Assembly: GCA_020746105.1 (NCBI GenBank)
Contig: CM036619.1
Span: forward strand, 14,112,238-14,176,237
DNA: 64,000 nucleotides
Reading direction: 5' to 3'
Source: Trogon surrucura
Taxonomy: Eukaryota > Chordata > Aves > Trogoniformes > Trogonidae
This document shows, piece by piece, positions 34,009 to 47,587 of the stretch (position 1 is the first letter of the stretch; every line of letters starts with the position of its first letter). A program made the translations under genes and the position numbers. The notes under the pieces are model-generated. The model was not told where the DNA came from, did not search any database, and saw only the letters and a list, made by a program, of their open reading frames with translations.

Positions 34009-37000
34009 AAATCATCCAGTCTATCAAATCCTACTTTCTGCACCAGTGTGTGAAAGACAAATACTAAGGTGAAGAAATAATTTAGGAAAAGTGATAAACT
34101 AAAATTCTAGCATTTTTTATTTTCTAAATATGTAATAGTTCATTTATTCTAGAAAAGTATCCTCTGACTTCTCTTTTTAGCACAAAAAAAAAAGAGTACA
34201 CAATTATCAGATAAGATGAATTCATTTAAAATTGATAACAGCAAGTCCTAAAACAAGGAAGTGCCAGAGTTCAGATTGCCCTTGTCATATTAAATTGGCC
34301 TCCCTGTGCTGATGTATCACGGTACAATCTTTAATTACATGACTGTCTGATATCCAAGCTGCAGGATTGCTGCCTCATGCAATGCACCATGTGGTTTAGA
34401 TTAACAGTTGAATATATTGTAGCCATAACTGGAAAGATCTGATCAACAAGGCAAAAGAAATCTGTAACTCACACAGAATCCTTCACTAGAGTAAAAATAA
34501 TCCAAAATGAATGTGCAAGACTGATATCCTTAAATTTCAGTGACTATATAATTTAAAATTTCAGAATTGTGATATCTACAAAATTTTGAGGCATGTGTTT
34601 TGTGGAAAATGTGAAACAGGCATTTCACTTTGAAGTAGGAACATGTAGCCACAATACGTTTTCCAAATACAAAAGATTCATTAAGGTTAAAAAAATAACA
34701 AACTATCCCCTGAATCTTTATGGGAAGAAACAAAATTACATTCAGAATTTTTCTCAAAATTGTATAAAATAAAGCATTTCAGTATCAAATGTTAAAACAG
34801 AATGAGCAGCATTTTTTATTATGTGAGGTGTTAGGACATACTGTCATTTTATATAAAGAGGAAGGAGACAAATCCAACCATATTTGATTTTTTTACTCCC
34901 CTAAGAGGTAAAAGTTCATGTTAGTATCTATAGTACTAATGATTCGTACCAGTACTCTTGAAGCTCCCAAAATTTCAAAAAGCAATTAAATGCAGTAGTT
35001 TTCTGTGTGAAACTTTGGTCTGTTTGCAAAAGATAGAGATTTACATTACCAGATATCAAAGATAATTTACAGAGACCTTCAAAGTCTTTGGAAAGCTAGA
35101 ACTTACATCTTGAGGAGAGAAGCTGTGAGGAGCTGCACTGTGGAGCAGGGACATAGTGGTGCCTTAGAGCTGCTCTCCTTTCTCCTTCACCCAGCTTCAG
35201 CACAGCTTGTTTAACCTTTACGTCTTGAAATGCATTGTGAAGGTTGTCTGTTGGTGTCCTAGGGAACATCTTTGTTTGCTCTGGGACAGGCTGCTGGGAT
35301 AACGAATGGGCCAAGGAATCTTCTGCCAGCATTTATTGGTAATTGCAACTCCATCTCACTCTGAGTCCACTTTTTGAAAAATGAGAAATTAAAGTATTTT
35401 AAAGACACACAAAAACAGGTGTTTTTTTGCAAAGTGTAATTTAAAAGTGCTGCAGCTCCCTGTTTTCTCTGGTCTCATTAATAGAAATCCAAAATATCTT
35501 TAAGTATATTTAATTTCTAGAAAGCTAGTAAACTATTTGCTCCGTTCTAAACATTCTAGACATTTGCATTAAACAACAGTTTGCACATTGTCTGTTGTTT
35601 AGAAATGCTTGGCCCTTGTGGATGGTCTCCTTGAACAGGGAACATTTGGTTACCTGTCCCCAGCTCCTATCTAAAAAACAAAACAAAACAAACAAACCCC
35701 CCCCACACACATACATACTTTACCTATGTTCATTTAATACATTTTTTTAAAAAAAAAAATCAGATCTTAATTTTTTTTTCAGAATGCATTTTTTGATTCC
35801 AGGATAGCCTTGTATCACATGTCCTGTCTGAAGCAGGTCAAAAATATTTTTATGAAATTCATTAAAAAAGCTGGAGTTCGAATGAAATCCTTCAACTGAA
35901 ACACCTCGAGGTTCTTGAGCTCTTGGTAGACCACAGGCATCCCTCCCACAGAATGTCGCTTGGCTTCAGAGACTAATGACAAGGACTCAGTGCTTTTCCA
36001 AGGACCTGGAGAGACCCAGACACCTCAGTCTTCCGAGCCCTACCCTCCAGAGCCAAGACCTGAGTCTGTTTGCTCTTAAAAACCTCAGGGCTCACAGGGC
36101 TGCGGCTCTACGGCAGAAGGTTGGAGCCCCTTGCTTACATGGTTCCCTTGAGTGGTGCCTCTTGGATGAGAGAGGTGACAGTGGTGTCACATTGGCTCCG
36201 TGAGAGCCGTGAGGCCCTGGCTCCAGCCACAGGTCTCCAGCCTCCCAGGACCTCTGGAGCTCGTGCATTCAACTAACACTCTTCTCTTGGCAGTGGTGAA
36301 AGAAACAGCAATGCCATTTTCTTTCACACCATGGAGCCTCTGTGAGCAATTTTTGTTTTCAAAGTTCCAGTTCATTAAATACTTTTGAGAGATAATTATT
36401 ATTGTCTGCCAACTTGAAATTCTGTATTTCAGCCAACTATGAACAAAGCTGATTTGATGTAAAACCTGAGAAATAAGGACATTTAAGTGACAAAATATAT
36501 CTAGACTGGCAATGTTTGAGTCATTCTACAGGCAATGGATTGTATGTACGGTGAGAATCATGTCTATTAATTTTCCTAAAGTGATGGATGGCTGTTAGCA
36601 ATAAATTGGGGTCTCCAAAGTGCACTGAAATTATTTAGAGACCTTTCTTTCCACTTCTTTTTCATTTTTAACATCTATTGGCAATAGTAAATGTCTAAAT
36701 GGATGCAGAAACAAAATCATGTGCCAGAGTTCATAGACAGCACAAGTAGCAGGCAATTTAGATTACCAGTTTGATTATTAGTAACAGTACAAAATTGCTG
36801 TGAATGAGGCAAAGTAAAAATGCTCTCATGGACTTCTCTGTTTCATTCCATTTCCTAGATTTATTTTGGAGGTGGATTGTACTATGTTTATATCTGAATC
36901 TTATGGATAATTATACACTGTTGGTGTTCAGTTTCGTTACTTAGGCAAAAATCCTTCTAGCACTTACGCATAAGCATAACTTTACTCATTTTGAAAGTTC

Positions 37001-37816
37001 AATGGGACAACCCATTGTACATGAAAGCAAGCAAATGAATAGGATCAGAGCCTTAATTTGTACAAGAAGAATTAGATGTTAGAGTAATCTGTTGCTGGTC
37101 TAGTGAATATTAAGTTCTTCCCAAAATACCAGATGTGGGGAAGAATGCCCAAAGAACAAAGTAGACATGACATCACCTAATTGTCATTGTAGAAATAACA
37201 ACACACACATAGCATAATCCAGCATGTGGCAGATACGGACAATTTGACGTAATCCTTTTGCAAAACCAAAGTAAAATTAGTGTAAACTGCAGCTAAAGAG
37301 ACAATTTGTCAGCCAGTGTATCAAGTCCATTCTTAAACAATGCACAGATCAAAATTCCTCACCTTAAAAGGGAGTTTCAATTTTCCAGATAAAACCAGTT
37401 CATTTCAAATCTGCATGCTGATCTTGCCCAGAGCAGGTCATGCAAATACTAGTTATAGAGCAACCTGGTTGCCCCCAGGCAGCACTGCTTCAGCCTCCAG
37501 ACTAGGAGCAAAGGAAAGCACTCCTGTTTAGATGTCACCTGACCGCCACAAAGCCTCTCTACTACCAATCTCAAGTTGCTCTTTATATTTTGCCCCCACC
37601 ACGCAATCTCTGGATACCCCCAATTTTCCTGAAGAGCAAGCTGAGCCCAGCATCACTACAGCTGAGCCCTGGATGCCTGAGAGTTAAGCACCCTGCAACG
37701 ATATCTGTTTGAAAAATTAGTATTGGAAAAGGCTTCAACTATTGCTAAATCCTAACTGGAACTAAACTAATATTTTTTTTACATTAGCCTTATTTTAGGA
37801 TTTCTGAGTAGCCTGA
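34009..37816. other. Unique sequence, no gene seen
   Basis: No transposon was recognised. Low-complexity A/C-rich DNA lies at 35673-35718 and a T/A run near 35740-35780. A GC-richer block at about 35900-36280 has overlapping short frames on both strands without known motifs. Confidence 0.5.
35673..35718. repeat. Low-complexity A/C-rich tract
   Basis: AAAACAAAACAAAACAAACA is followed by a C run, ACACAC and ATACATAC. Confidence 0.9.
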
Positions 37817-37821
37817 GCCGG

Positions 37822-38788
37822 TGTCATGGATTTGTGTCTGGTGGGGTTTTTGTAAAAGCACAGGTAGACTCGTGTGAAACTTCGAGAGCCTCCCCAACCC
37901 CCAGGACCTGCCTCTGGCTAGGGCCAGGCCAATCAGCACTCTGCCATCAAGGTGTTTAAGAGGCGACCCCATTGTTCTTTCTCTCTTTTGGTTTTGTCTT
38001 GTTTTGAGCTGTTCTGTCTTTAATGTTGGGGAGTTTTTCCTGTTGGAGAAGGGGGAGGTGAGAGGAGAACAAAGGACGTCACCCAGGGGAGAAAGAGAGG
38101 GAGAAGGCTGGCAGAGCAGGACCTTTCCCTGAAGCCTGTGATGGCTGAGATGGCAGGAAGGTGACTGCCTGACAGCTGAGGGAATTGATGGCAGCAAGGA
38201 CACCCAGGCTGCTGCTGTAAGTGCAGAGCCCCATGCAAGAGAGGAGAGAGAACAACCATCAGCAGGGGACATGCCCGAAGAGGTCTGTGGCCCTGAGGGA
38301 CTCATGAGGAGGAAGAGGATTGCCTCCTGTGAGGTGGAGACCATGAGGCATGAAGGAGAGACGGCAAGGAGCCCTCTTTCTCAAGGGGCAGCTGCCATGG
38401 ACATTGAGTAATGGCCAGATGGACTGCACCCCCCACCTCTCTGCCCACCTTGTACTAATGGGAGGGAGGTGGTAGCCAGAAAGATGGGATGGGGGGCGGG
38501 GCAAAGTGTATCTAAGATCAGGTTGTGTTTTTGATATATTCCTCTCACTATCCTACTTCATAAACAGTAGTGGTGAGTTAAATCTATGTCATTTCCCCCA
38601 AAGTTGCTCTGGTACTTTACCTGTCATCTGAAGTAGTAGATTACTACTGTCCTTATCCTTAATCCCAAACCCTTGAGCCTTTTTAGTTGAATTGTCTCCC
38701 TCCACATCACTGCGGAAATGGGGGGTGGGGGAGAGGAGTGAGTTGGAGACCGTGTGTTTTTTCGTCTCTGTTAACTTGAACCACGACA
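37822..38788 (+). mobile_element. Solo LTR, family B (complete)
   Basis: A 967-bp LTR begins TGTCATGGATTTGTGTCTGG and ends TGAACCACGACA. The flanks are GCCGG (37817-37821) and GCAGG (38789-38793), a 5-bp duplication with one difference. No internal retroviral sequence is present. A CCAAT box lies at 37929-37935 and a TTTAAGAGG element about 25 bp downstream. The last part (GTCCTTATCC, CCCAAACCCTTGAGCC, CCACGACA) resembles the U5 of family A, so the two families are probably related at the 3' end. Minus-strand frames (37790-38504) are antisense shadows. This copy lacks the CR1 found in the family member at 31518-34008. Confidence 0.9.
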
Positions 38789-38793
38789 GCAGG

Positions 38794-41700
38794 TTTCATC
38801 CTGTTTGCACTGAACCAATGGCGAAGTTGCTACTGAATTCACAAATGCAGGACCTGTCCCGAAAATCCGTGTGCTATACATCACAAAGGAACGATGCAGC
38901 TATTACCCTGTATTTCTCTTCAAATGCATTTTTTTCCCCTCTATTTTAATTAATGACTTGGCTGAACTTTCTGGTGTTCTTTACTTACAAATGCTATAGC
39001 TATAAAGAATGGATTGTTATTGCTATGCCTAAAAAATCCTGAGGAGTATAGCACGGATCCCTCAGCGGATTTCATCTCCACATTGAACATCAGCAGGCAG
39101 ACTGGTTCCAGCCCTGAGGTGTCTCAGAAAAGGTTCAGCCAATTTGTGTGCTCCTGGATTCAAGCCAACTGCACATAGAAAAAAAAGTGTGTTTCTGCCT
39201 CCATAGCATGGTTAATCCATAATCCAGGTGAGCTTCAAGGCATCACTGTGGACATGATTACTTTCAAAATCCATTCCTTTGTTAATTGACCATACACTCA
39301 AAAAGATGTAATACTGATTTTTCTCAGTACTACGCAGCTTAACTTTACTGGTTTGTTTTTTTGAAAAAAATTTTGCATAACTTGGCAGTATTTGGTAGTA
39401 TTTTGGAAGTGAGAAATAAAAAAAAGAATGTATTGTAATGATAAGGAAAACATCTGTTGAAGCCTTGAAGACATCCAAAGTTATCTGTAGCACTTTCAAA
39501 TCTTAAAAAACATGCAGCAGCTAAAATAAAGATTTAAATGATTAGTATAATTCAGGCGCTGGGGTTTTAATAGGAATCAGAATGAATTCCTTTGAGCAAT
39601 GCAAAAGGGGTTTAAAGCCTCTTTTTAAAAGATTGTTTGTTATATTTATACCTGGAATGTTAACCTCATTATCATAGCAATTTGTTTATTTTTTTCAGTT
39701 TGGCCAAATATTTATTTACTACAATAAAAAGGATGTAAATGTATGTGATTGCATCGAGCGCGAAGCAAAGAGAGCTGGAGTCAGAGTTCTAGCCTGTAGC
39801 CTGTTCGGTGATTTGCTGAGTGATTTTCCACTTTTTTTTCATATTCTTCTCATCATGACAGTTGAAGCTTCTCATACTGCTGGCTGAGGGGTTCCACCTG
39901 GATAAATAGAGATAATTCTTTCCAGAGAAGTACTTAATGAGTGCTGCTGTGAGCTTATGCGCAAGTTCATTACTGTAACAACAATTAATCGTATCTGGTC
40001 TCAGATCTGTAATGAGTCTGTAAACACATGCTTTACCCCTTTCTTAACCAACCCATGAGGTTGCCTGTGTGGATCACTACAGGCAACCCAGGGACGCCAT
40101 CACAAAACCTGCCCCTCAACCTACCCCCTCCCTGGGCTGCTCCCCCACTTCAAGAGCTGCCTGGCTGTCCCAGCTGTCAGTCCTGATGGGCACCTTTCCT
40201 GCAAAACAGCCCAGCCAAAGCCCAGGCAAACTTCTTCTCAATGTGAAAGCCAAATTCTGTCCATTTTTCTGATTTCTTTAACTTCATGTCACCCCAGATG
40301 AAGACTTTGCAGTCCAGCAGTGCCTCCCTCCTCCAAGCACACACCTGTCTGTAGGTGGGGAGTTGCAGTGGAGCACACGGTCACATCTCCAGGTGTCTGA
40401 GAGCATGTGGCCCCCACAAAAAATTATTACAATAAGGGAATTTCACTGAGTTCCTGTGCAGCTAGAACTGTGCAGCAGTCAAGGCTGGCTAAAATACCAG
40501 TTTCCCATTCTGAACATCATCTCCATTTCTTTTTGGCTTGTTTTTTTAATTTCCAAAAGCTTTCAGAGATGATCATTTCTTTTGGGGAAGAGGCCTGTGC
40601 ACATGCAGCTGCTGTGAACCCACTACACCTGGAAAGAATTTGCTACCTCTGTTTAATTGAGCAATTTGACAAAGTGACTCTTTTGGGACTATTCTGAACT
40701 TAATGAGAGATTTATTAGTTATTTCAGCAGTAGCAGGATCAGGCCCTTTAACTTCATCAGGAGTGCCATCCATCTTCACATGAACGGGCTGACAGGACAG
40801 GGATTGAAATTTCACAGTCTGTGATATATTTAGAGATTGTTTAGATCGGATTAGGCTATGGAAAATACTGTGCTGACCAAGATAATCATCCTTCAGATAT
40901 CGATCTAACCCCTGTCTGCTCAAATTTGTTCTTCCAAATCACATTGCCTGCAGCTACCTACCACTACCTTACAGTAACATTGCAGTGACAGCTGCTGGGA
41001 TCCCTGATTTTTCCCCAGTGGAAACCAATGGTGAAACCACAAATGACTCCAACAGCGGAGGATTGTGCCCCCTTTTCAACACCACATTTCCCACTAAAAT
41101 TGATGTATGTTTTGAGCTACAAAGCTGAAAATCAGACCATAATACCCCAACTCAGCCCAATAACACAGCGTTGAGCTATGGGGCATAGGAAGGGAAATAC
41201 ATCTACAGAAATCGTACCTGCAGTGCTATATGGTGCTATCTAGACTAGCTCTGAACATCTTAGTGAGAGTGCTCAGGCACATATGTCAAATTTCCCCAAA
41301 ACACTGTACCAAGGCTAATATGCACCGCCCCAACAGTCCCAGGAGACCACCGTACCACCATGGCTGCAGTGCTTCCAGCATGGCGTTAACTAGTTTCAGG
41401 ACAGCTAAGGTACCTCTGGGTGGTGCTGCCTTGTCATATTTTGATTTAGACACATTTTTATACCTTTGCTAAACTGGGTCTAAATATATACTTGTGGACC
41501 AGTTTCATAACCTTGTTCTCCATTACAACCATGGATTTGGAATGCAGCTCTAAACACTTGGGGTGTCTGAAAAGGGCACACAAAGGGAATGACTCGCTGC
41601 AGCCTGGAAAATTGGGGACTTAGCCAGAAAGGCATAAGGCGGAGTAAGACCAACAGGACTTTTAATGTTGTGCCACCTCCTGCGTGTTAGATATAAGGCA

Positions 41701-42808
41701 GGCCCAGTGACGTGCTATTGCAGAAAGAAATAACAAAATGTTGTATTAGCTCTGAAAGTACAACTCCTGCACTGGTTTATAGACTTCACATAGCATTTTA
41801 GTCAAAGCATACTGCAGAAATCAAATGGAATTTAATGTTTGAAGCACCCATTGTCCTGGAGGGAGAGAAGTGAATTAAGGTGAATTGAGTTTCTTCTTCT
41901 GATACCTTACACACTGCACAAAATAAATGTAAAGCTCTAACAAATCTATACAGATTTAGGATTTTGTGGTATTGTAGAAGATTTACCCCAGGACAGAACA
42001 ATAGGTTGCTTGATTATCGTTCCGAAGATTTGCTGCTAATTCAAATCAAACTAGCCTCCTGAGTCCTGTTGTTTTTCCTAGAGTCCAAGTTCTCATATTT
42101 AGCAGATCACGTAAGAAACTAAAGACTATTTTTTAAATTCATTTTGTGACAATCCCATGAACAGGACAACTCAGAGTTGCATCCCGGTGTGCAGCAGGTT
42201 TTGATGTACTATTGCTAGCTGTTTACTGAGGTCCTGTGCTAGCTCTAGAACTTGTTATCTGTATTTCTTTGTTGCTGGAGGTAATGGAGGGTTGCTCTAT
42301 CTTTTTGCCTCCTATTCCAGTTTGTGAGGTTCGAGGATCATATCAGCAGCACACAGTGCCTTTCAGTGCTTTGGGTTCTATAGGCTTGAACAGCTCATCA
42401 ACAGCTTTTGTTCCAAAACTAGCAACATTTCCCTCAAAAACCTTAGCATACTCCTACCCAGAACTACTTACTCTGAATTTACTCTTGGTCTATAGGAAAA
42501 GGTACAGAGCTTTGGGATGTGACTAAGAGAGACAGAGTTAGATACTCAGATATGCTTGGGATACTCAGTGTGACAAGTTTTGTGCTGGGAAGCTATTCAA
42601 CGCTTGGGTCAAAGATTTCTGAATTGCCATCATACCTTGCCCTTCATTGTTCTGTTAGCCACCTCAGTGGGATTTAGTACAAAAGGTCCAATGGCCAACT
42701 CCTGGCATTGCCTGCCCGGAATGAAACCGATGCAGCTCCTCCCACTAACTTTTTAGGCATACTTATGAGCTAAAACCTGCTACATCAGTTTCTAACTGAG
42801 AGTCAAAA
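38794..42808. other. Unique sequence, no gene seen
   Basis: Apart from a possible ancient SINE-like fragment (39770-39960), nothing is recognised. The 116-codon minus-strand frame 40573-40923 and the frames at 40407-40697 and 41230-41472 lack familiar motifs. Confidence 0.5.
39770..39960 (+). mobile_element. Possible ancient MIR-like SINE fragment
   Basis: The order GAGCTGGAGTCAGAGTTCTA, TTTGCTGAGTGATTTTCCAC, then after a gap GGATAAATAGAGATAATTC resembles the amniote MIR-type order: GGAGTCAGG..TTCTA, CACTGACTTGCTGTGTGACCTTGG, and GTAAAATGGGGATAATA. Similarity is weak and judged by eye. A profile search would decide it. Confidence 0.4.
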
Positions 42809-43040
42809 TTTAGATCAGATATTAGGAAGAAATTATTTTCTGTGAGAGTGGTGAGAGACTGGAAAAAAGGTGCCCAGAGAAGTTGTGGATGCCCTTTCCC
42901 AGGAAGTGTTCAAGGCCAGGTTGGATGGAGCTTTGAGCGACCTGGTCTAGTGAGAGGTGTCTCTGCTCATGACAGGGTGGCAGAACTAGATAATCTTTAA
43001 GGTCCCTTCTGCCCTAAACCATTCTATGATTCTATGATTT
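42809..43040 (+). mobile_element. CR1 LINE 3' tail
   Basis: Blocks in order: GATCAGATATTAGGAAGAAA, GTGAGAGACTGGAA, GCCCAGAGAAGTTGTGGATG, GTTCAAGGCCAGGTTGGATG, GGTGGCAGAACTAGATAATC, AGGTCCCTTCTGCCC, and the terminal repeat ATTCTATGATTCTATGATT. It is 5'-truncated. The TTGAGCGACCTGGTCTAGTG type of middle differs from the tails at 1876 and 9110, so it is probably a different CR1 subfamily. Confidence 0.92.
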
Positions 43041-45852
43041 CATTATCTTCTGTTCATACACTTGACATAAAGAAGGTGCCTGCCCTAATTCTGCTGCCTG
43101 TGGACACCAGTTCCAGCATCCTTCACTGCTTGCAACCAGCTTACGGATCTTCTAAACACACAGAAAATGCCCCAGGCCAAGATGAGGACTCCAGTTCCTT
43201 GAATCAGGTTCCAAGACCCAAATGGTGTTTGAAGCTTCCAGAAAGTCATGCCAGGGTCTTTCTGTGGCAAGAGACAAGAGATTGAGAGGCGAGGGCATGT
43301 CACAAGGAGATGAGGTCACAGAGCCACACTTCTCTTCACTGGAAGAGCAATTGCGTTGGGGCATGAGGAACGCGAAGATCAGGGACAAAGGTGGAGAAAT
43401 TGGCGGCCATATGCAGGGCTGAGGCTTATAAATACAAATCTTTTCCGTTTCCAGGCTTGCAGACAGGAATCAGATCTGAGCACCGATGGAAAACACCTGA
43501 GCCATCACACAACATATTACGGCACAATGCTTCAACAGATTACAGCACATTGCAGGTTTTCACTCGAGTACAGATTTCAAAAGCAGTTCTACTGGTTTCT
43601 TCCCACAAGAGGGCCCTACAGCTTCACTCTCCAGACTAAGGAGTCTGTGATGTTTAAGATAGGGTTTGTGAATAGCTGTAGTCCCAAATTGCCTGTAAGA
43701 GGCCATGGTGGGGTATATATTGTCACATACTCAGCAGTAAAACAGTCCTGCCTGCTATGAATGTTTAAGTCATCCTTGTGACTCGTTCTGAACAAGAGGA
43801 GTAGGATTAGAGCCATAGCAGGAAAATAAGCCTCTACTAAAGAGGAAGAAAGAGTTTTCAGTGGGTCCTGGTTACAGCCAAGAGGTGTAATTACACAGGA
43901 CCCATTTTCTAAGTGCTGCGGTGAGAGAGGAACCTGTCTCAGCTTGTTACATGGAGTTGCAAACAAAAATAATCACAAGCTGGAAATAAAACACATAGTA
44001 TAAAGGGGATTGATTTCCACAAGGCATTTTACAGTAATGCTATCCACTGGTGGGATAACAAGCACAAATGTTAGAGATGTGTGACAGATGATCGCAGCCA
44101 GGCTCACGGACATGTTTTCTCGGCTGGTAGTGCTGACGTGTGGTCGCTAAATGAAAAATGACTCGAAGAAGCACAGTGCAACCCTGACTGATCCCTCCCT
44201 CACCATCTCCTCGTCTCCCTGGGAGAGTCCTTTGCTGGGGAGACTGTGAAGACTCCCGTCCAAGTTTTCAGAGAAGAGCACCCAAAGGACATCAATCCCC
44301 TGCATCTTGCCATATACAGACACTGCTATATGCAGATCCTACAAGGGCTACATAGGAGCAATGTCTCGAGCAGTTCAATGCTCTAAAAGCTTTCCATTTC
44401 TACAAGTGTTTTTTCAAGCTAAGAGCTGTGTTCATGCCTTTCCACAGTGAGCTATAAGTGAAAACCAGCACAAGAGACATTTTCTCTCTGTCATTTCTTG
44501 TCATTGGTGTGCGGATTCTTTCTTTATCTAAAAGGAAGCAGGATCATACTTTAAAAAAAAGTTCTAGACCATCCAAATTAACTTCTTTTTTTCCTTTCTA
44601 AGTGAGCTATTTATACCACTCTTAATACTAACCAAGAGATCCTCCTACTGTTATTTTTTCAGTGCTGGAGGGAAATAATGTCAAAATAGTATTTCATACT
44701 TTATATGTCAAATCTTTCAACAGCATTCTTCTAATTTCTCCCGTCATTTCAACAAACCATTGAAAATGTTTTTAAGAAATGTTACTACGGCTGGAGTCAT
44801 ATATAATCACCTAATATGAAACACCCACCACAGCTACACCACTAACTCCCTATGACCTCTTGAGCTTCAGTAACCCCCTTTCAGCAAACCAATGCACTGG
44901 CACAGCCTCAATTACTGCATAAAATTCCTCCTGTTGTCTCAACAGTTCTGAGAAAGATATAAAGGGAGACTTGCAACAACTTTTAGGACTACAGATCTGA
45001 ACAGATCTTTATAGTGTTTGCAGAACAGATGAACAATAGACTCTTGAAGTGTAAAACAAGCAAGCAAGCGGAACAGCCAGCTACGCTCAATACACATCAA
45101 TCCCAGGAAAAACAAATGTTTGTACAAAGCTGTACAACCAGTGTGGTCACCTAGAGGCTTTTTTATCATGTGTTTCATGTATTGACTAATTCTAAACATT
45201 TTTTACTCGGGTTCACTTCCAGGTGCAAGGACGAAATAACTCAAAACAACTAAGGGTTTATTTAGGCATAGATGAAAAGGGTCACGATTAATAGTTTGTT
45301 CAAAGCTAGTAAAAGTAGTACTGTTGCCAGACTATTAGTGCAGTGCATTTGCCAACCTTTTTCTGCTGCATTGCTGCATATCAAGTATTTATTTGATTAT
45401 AAAAAACACAGTTTTTCTTTGTTTATAAATGTAATGTTACTGTGGACACTCAGTCTGGAAACAAGTGTGCTAACAACAGAGTCCTGTTTCTATATAGCTC
45501 CTTTTATATCATCTACCCTCACAACTGTTTGTTAAAGGAAAATAAATAAATTTTAAAAAACCACTGAGAATTGTAAAAAGCAAGTGAAGCTGGATGATAC
45601 AAAAGTTCAGAACTATGATGGACATCTCCACTCAATCCATCTAATCATTACAGCAGAAAGTCACTCATAGTTGGACATGTGCCTAATGGCTCTACATGGT
45701 TATATTTTGCTGAAGATACTCTTTCTGTTAAAAAACAGAGGAGCCACACTGAAAAATAACCACAGAAGTAGCAGCTTGTTCAGTAAAAATGTCGAAGGGA
45801 TAGCTATGCTAAGTTGTGCCATGCTCAGTATCCTCTGGTATTTGGGATGGGG
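43041..45852. other. Unique sequence, no gene seen
   Basis: Frames of 66-134 codons at 43034-43966 overlap on both strands in several frames without known motifs. No repeat was recognised in 43041-45852. Confidence 0.5.
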
Positions 45853-46636
45853 CCACAGAATCCCAGAATGTTAGGGGTTGGAAGGGACCTCTGGAGATCA
45901 TCTAAGTCTAATCCCCCTGCCAGAGCAGGTCCACCAAGAGCAGGTTGCACAGGATGATGTCCAGGCAGATTTTGAATATCTCCAGAGACAGACACTGCGC
46001 CAGCTCTCTGGGCAGTCGGTTCCAGTGCTCTGCCACCCTCAAAGAAGTTCCTCCTCATGTTCAGAGGGAACTTCCTATGTTCAAGTTTGTGCCTGTTACC
46101 CTTTGACCTGTCACTGGACACCACTGAAAAAAGACTGGCCCCCTCCTCCTGACATTCACCCTTTAAGTATTTATAAGCATTGATAAGACCTCCCCTCAGT
46201 CTTCTCCAAACTAAAAAGCTCCCTGTCCTGCAGTCATTCTTCATAACAGAGATGTTGTAGTGTATATCTTCGTAGTTCTTTGCTGTACCCTCTCCAGCAC
46301 TTCCCTGTCCTTCTTGAACTAGGGAGCCCAGAACTGAACAAAGTATTCCAGATGTGGCCTCATCAGAGCAAAGTAGAGTGGAAGGAGAGTCACAGAATCA
46401 TAGAATCATACAAACATACAATCATAGAATGGTCAAGTATGGAAGGGACCTTGAAGACCATCTGGTTCCAAACCCCCTGCTCTGTGCAGGGACACCTCTT
46501 TCCACTAGAGAAAATCGCTCAAAGCCACATCCAACTTGGCATTGAACACTTCCAGGGATGAGGCATCCACAACTTCCTTGGGCAACTTGTTCCTGTGCTT
46601 CACCACTCTCACGGTGAAGAATTTTTTCCTTATATC

Positions 46637-47029
46637 TTATCTGAATCTACACTCTTGCAGTTTCAGGCCATTGCTCCTTGTCCTGTCACTACAGGCCCTT
46701 GTAAAAAGCCCTTCTGCAGCTTTCCTGTAGGTCCCTTTCAAGTATTGGAAGACGACCATTAGATCACCCCAGAGCCTTCTCTTCTCCAAGCTGAATAACC
46801 TCAGCTCCCTCAGTCTGTCCTCATAGTAGAGGTTTTCCAGCCTCCTAATCATCTTCATGACCCTCCTCTGGACCTGCGCCAGCAGATCTATGTCCTCCTT
46901 GTACTGTGGGCTCCAGAACTGGACACAGTACTCCAGGTGGGCCCTCACCAGAGCAGAGTAGGTGGGGAGAATTACCTCTCTCAAACTGCTGGTCACACTC
47001 CTTTTGATGCAGCCCAGGACACGGTGCAC
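46637..47029 (-). pseudogene. Inner CR1 ORF2 relic: RT C-terminal region
   Basis: A 130-codon frame holding [38 protein letters not shown] and DLMVVFQYLKG. This is the CR1 thumb and C-terminal region, in a different frame from the upstream part (47139-47587). At least one frameshift therefore lies in 47030-47138. Confidence 0.88.
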
Positions 47030-47138
47030 ACTGATGGCTCATGTTGGGACTCTTGTCAACTCACACATCCAAGTCCTTCTCCTCAGGGCTGCTCCCAGTC
47101 TGGTCTCTGACCACCCTATATTTGTGCTTGAGATTGCC

Positions 47139-47587
47139 TCAACCCAGGTGCAGGACCTTACACTTGGCCTTGTTGAACTTCATGAGGCTGGCATGGGCCC
47201 ACCTCTCAAGCCTGTCAAGGTCCCTCTGGATGACATGCCTTCCCTCCAACGTGTCAACCACTCCACAGAGTTCGGTGTCATTGGCAAACTTGCTGAGGGT
47301 GCACTCCATCCCACTGTCCATGTCACGAACAAAGATATTAAACAACACTGGTCCCAGTACCAATCCTTGTGGGACACCACGCATCACTGGCCTCCACCTG
47401 GACATTGAGCTGTTGATAGCAACTCTTTGAATGCAATGATCTAGCCAATTCCTTATCCATCGAGTGGTCCATCCATCAAACCCATATCCTTCCAGTTTAG
47501 AAACCAAGATGTTGTGCGAGACAGTGTCAAATGCTTTGCACAAGTCCAGGTAGATGACATCAGTTGTACTTCCTTTATCTACTGATG
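47139..47587 (-). pseudogene. Inner CR1 ORF2 relic: RT palm region
   Basis: The frame contains motif A (KAFDTVSHN), [13 protein letters not shown], the GVPQG motif B segment and the catalytic box, which reads FAND: the first aspartate is changed to asparagine (residues 86-89 counted from the ATG at 47543). That change alone should abolish polymerase activity. It lacks the endonuclease by 5' truncation. Confidence 0.9.

Noticed and set aside
37790-38504. 184-codon and neighbouring minus-strand frames
   Set aside because: They are antisense to the family B LTR. The same peptide stretch recurs antisense in the other family B copy.
46962-47430. 148- and 129-codon plus-strand frames
   Set aside because: They are antisense shadows of the inner CR1 RT.
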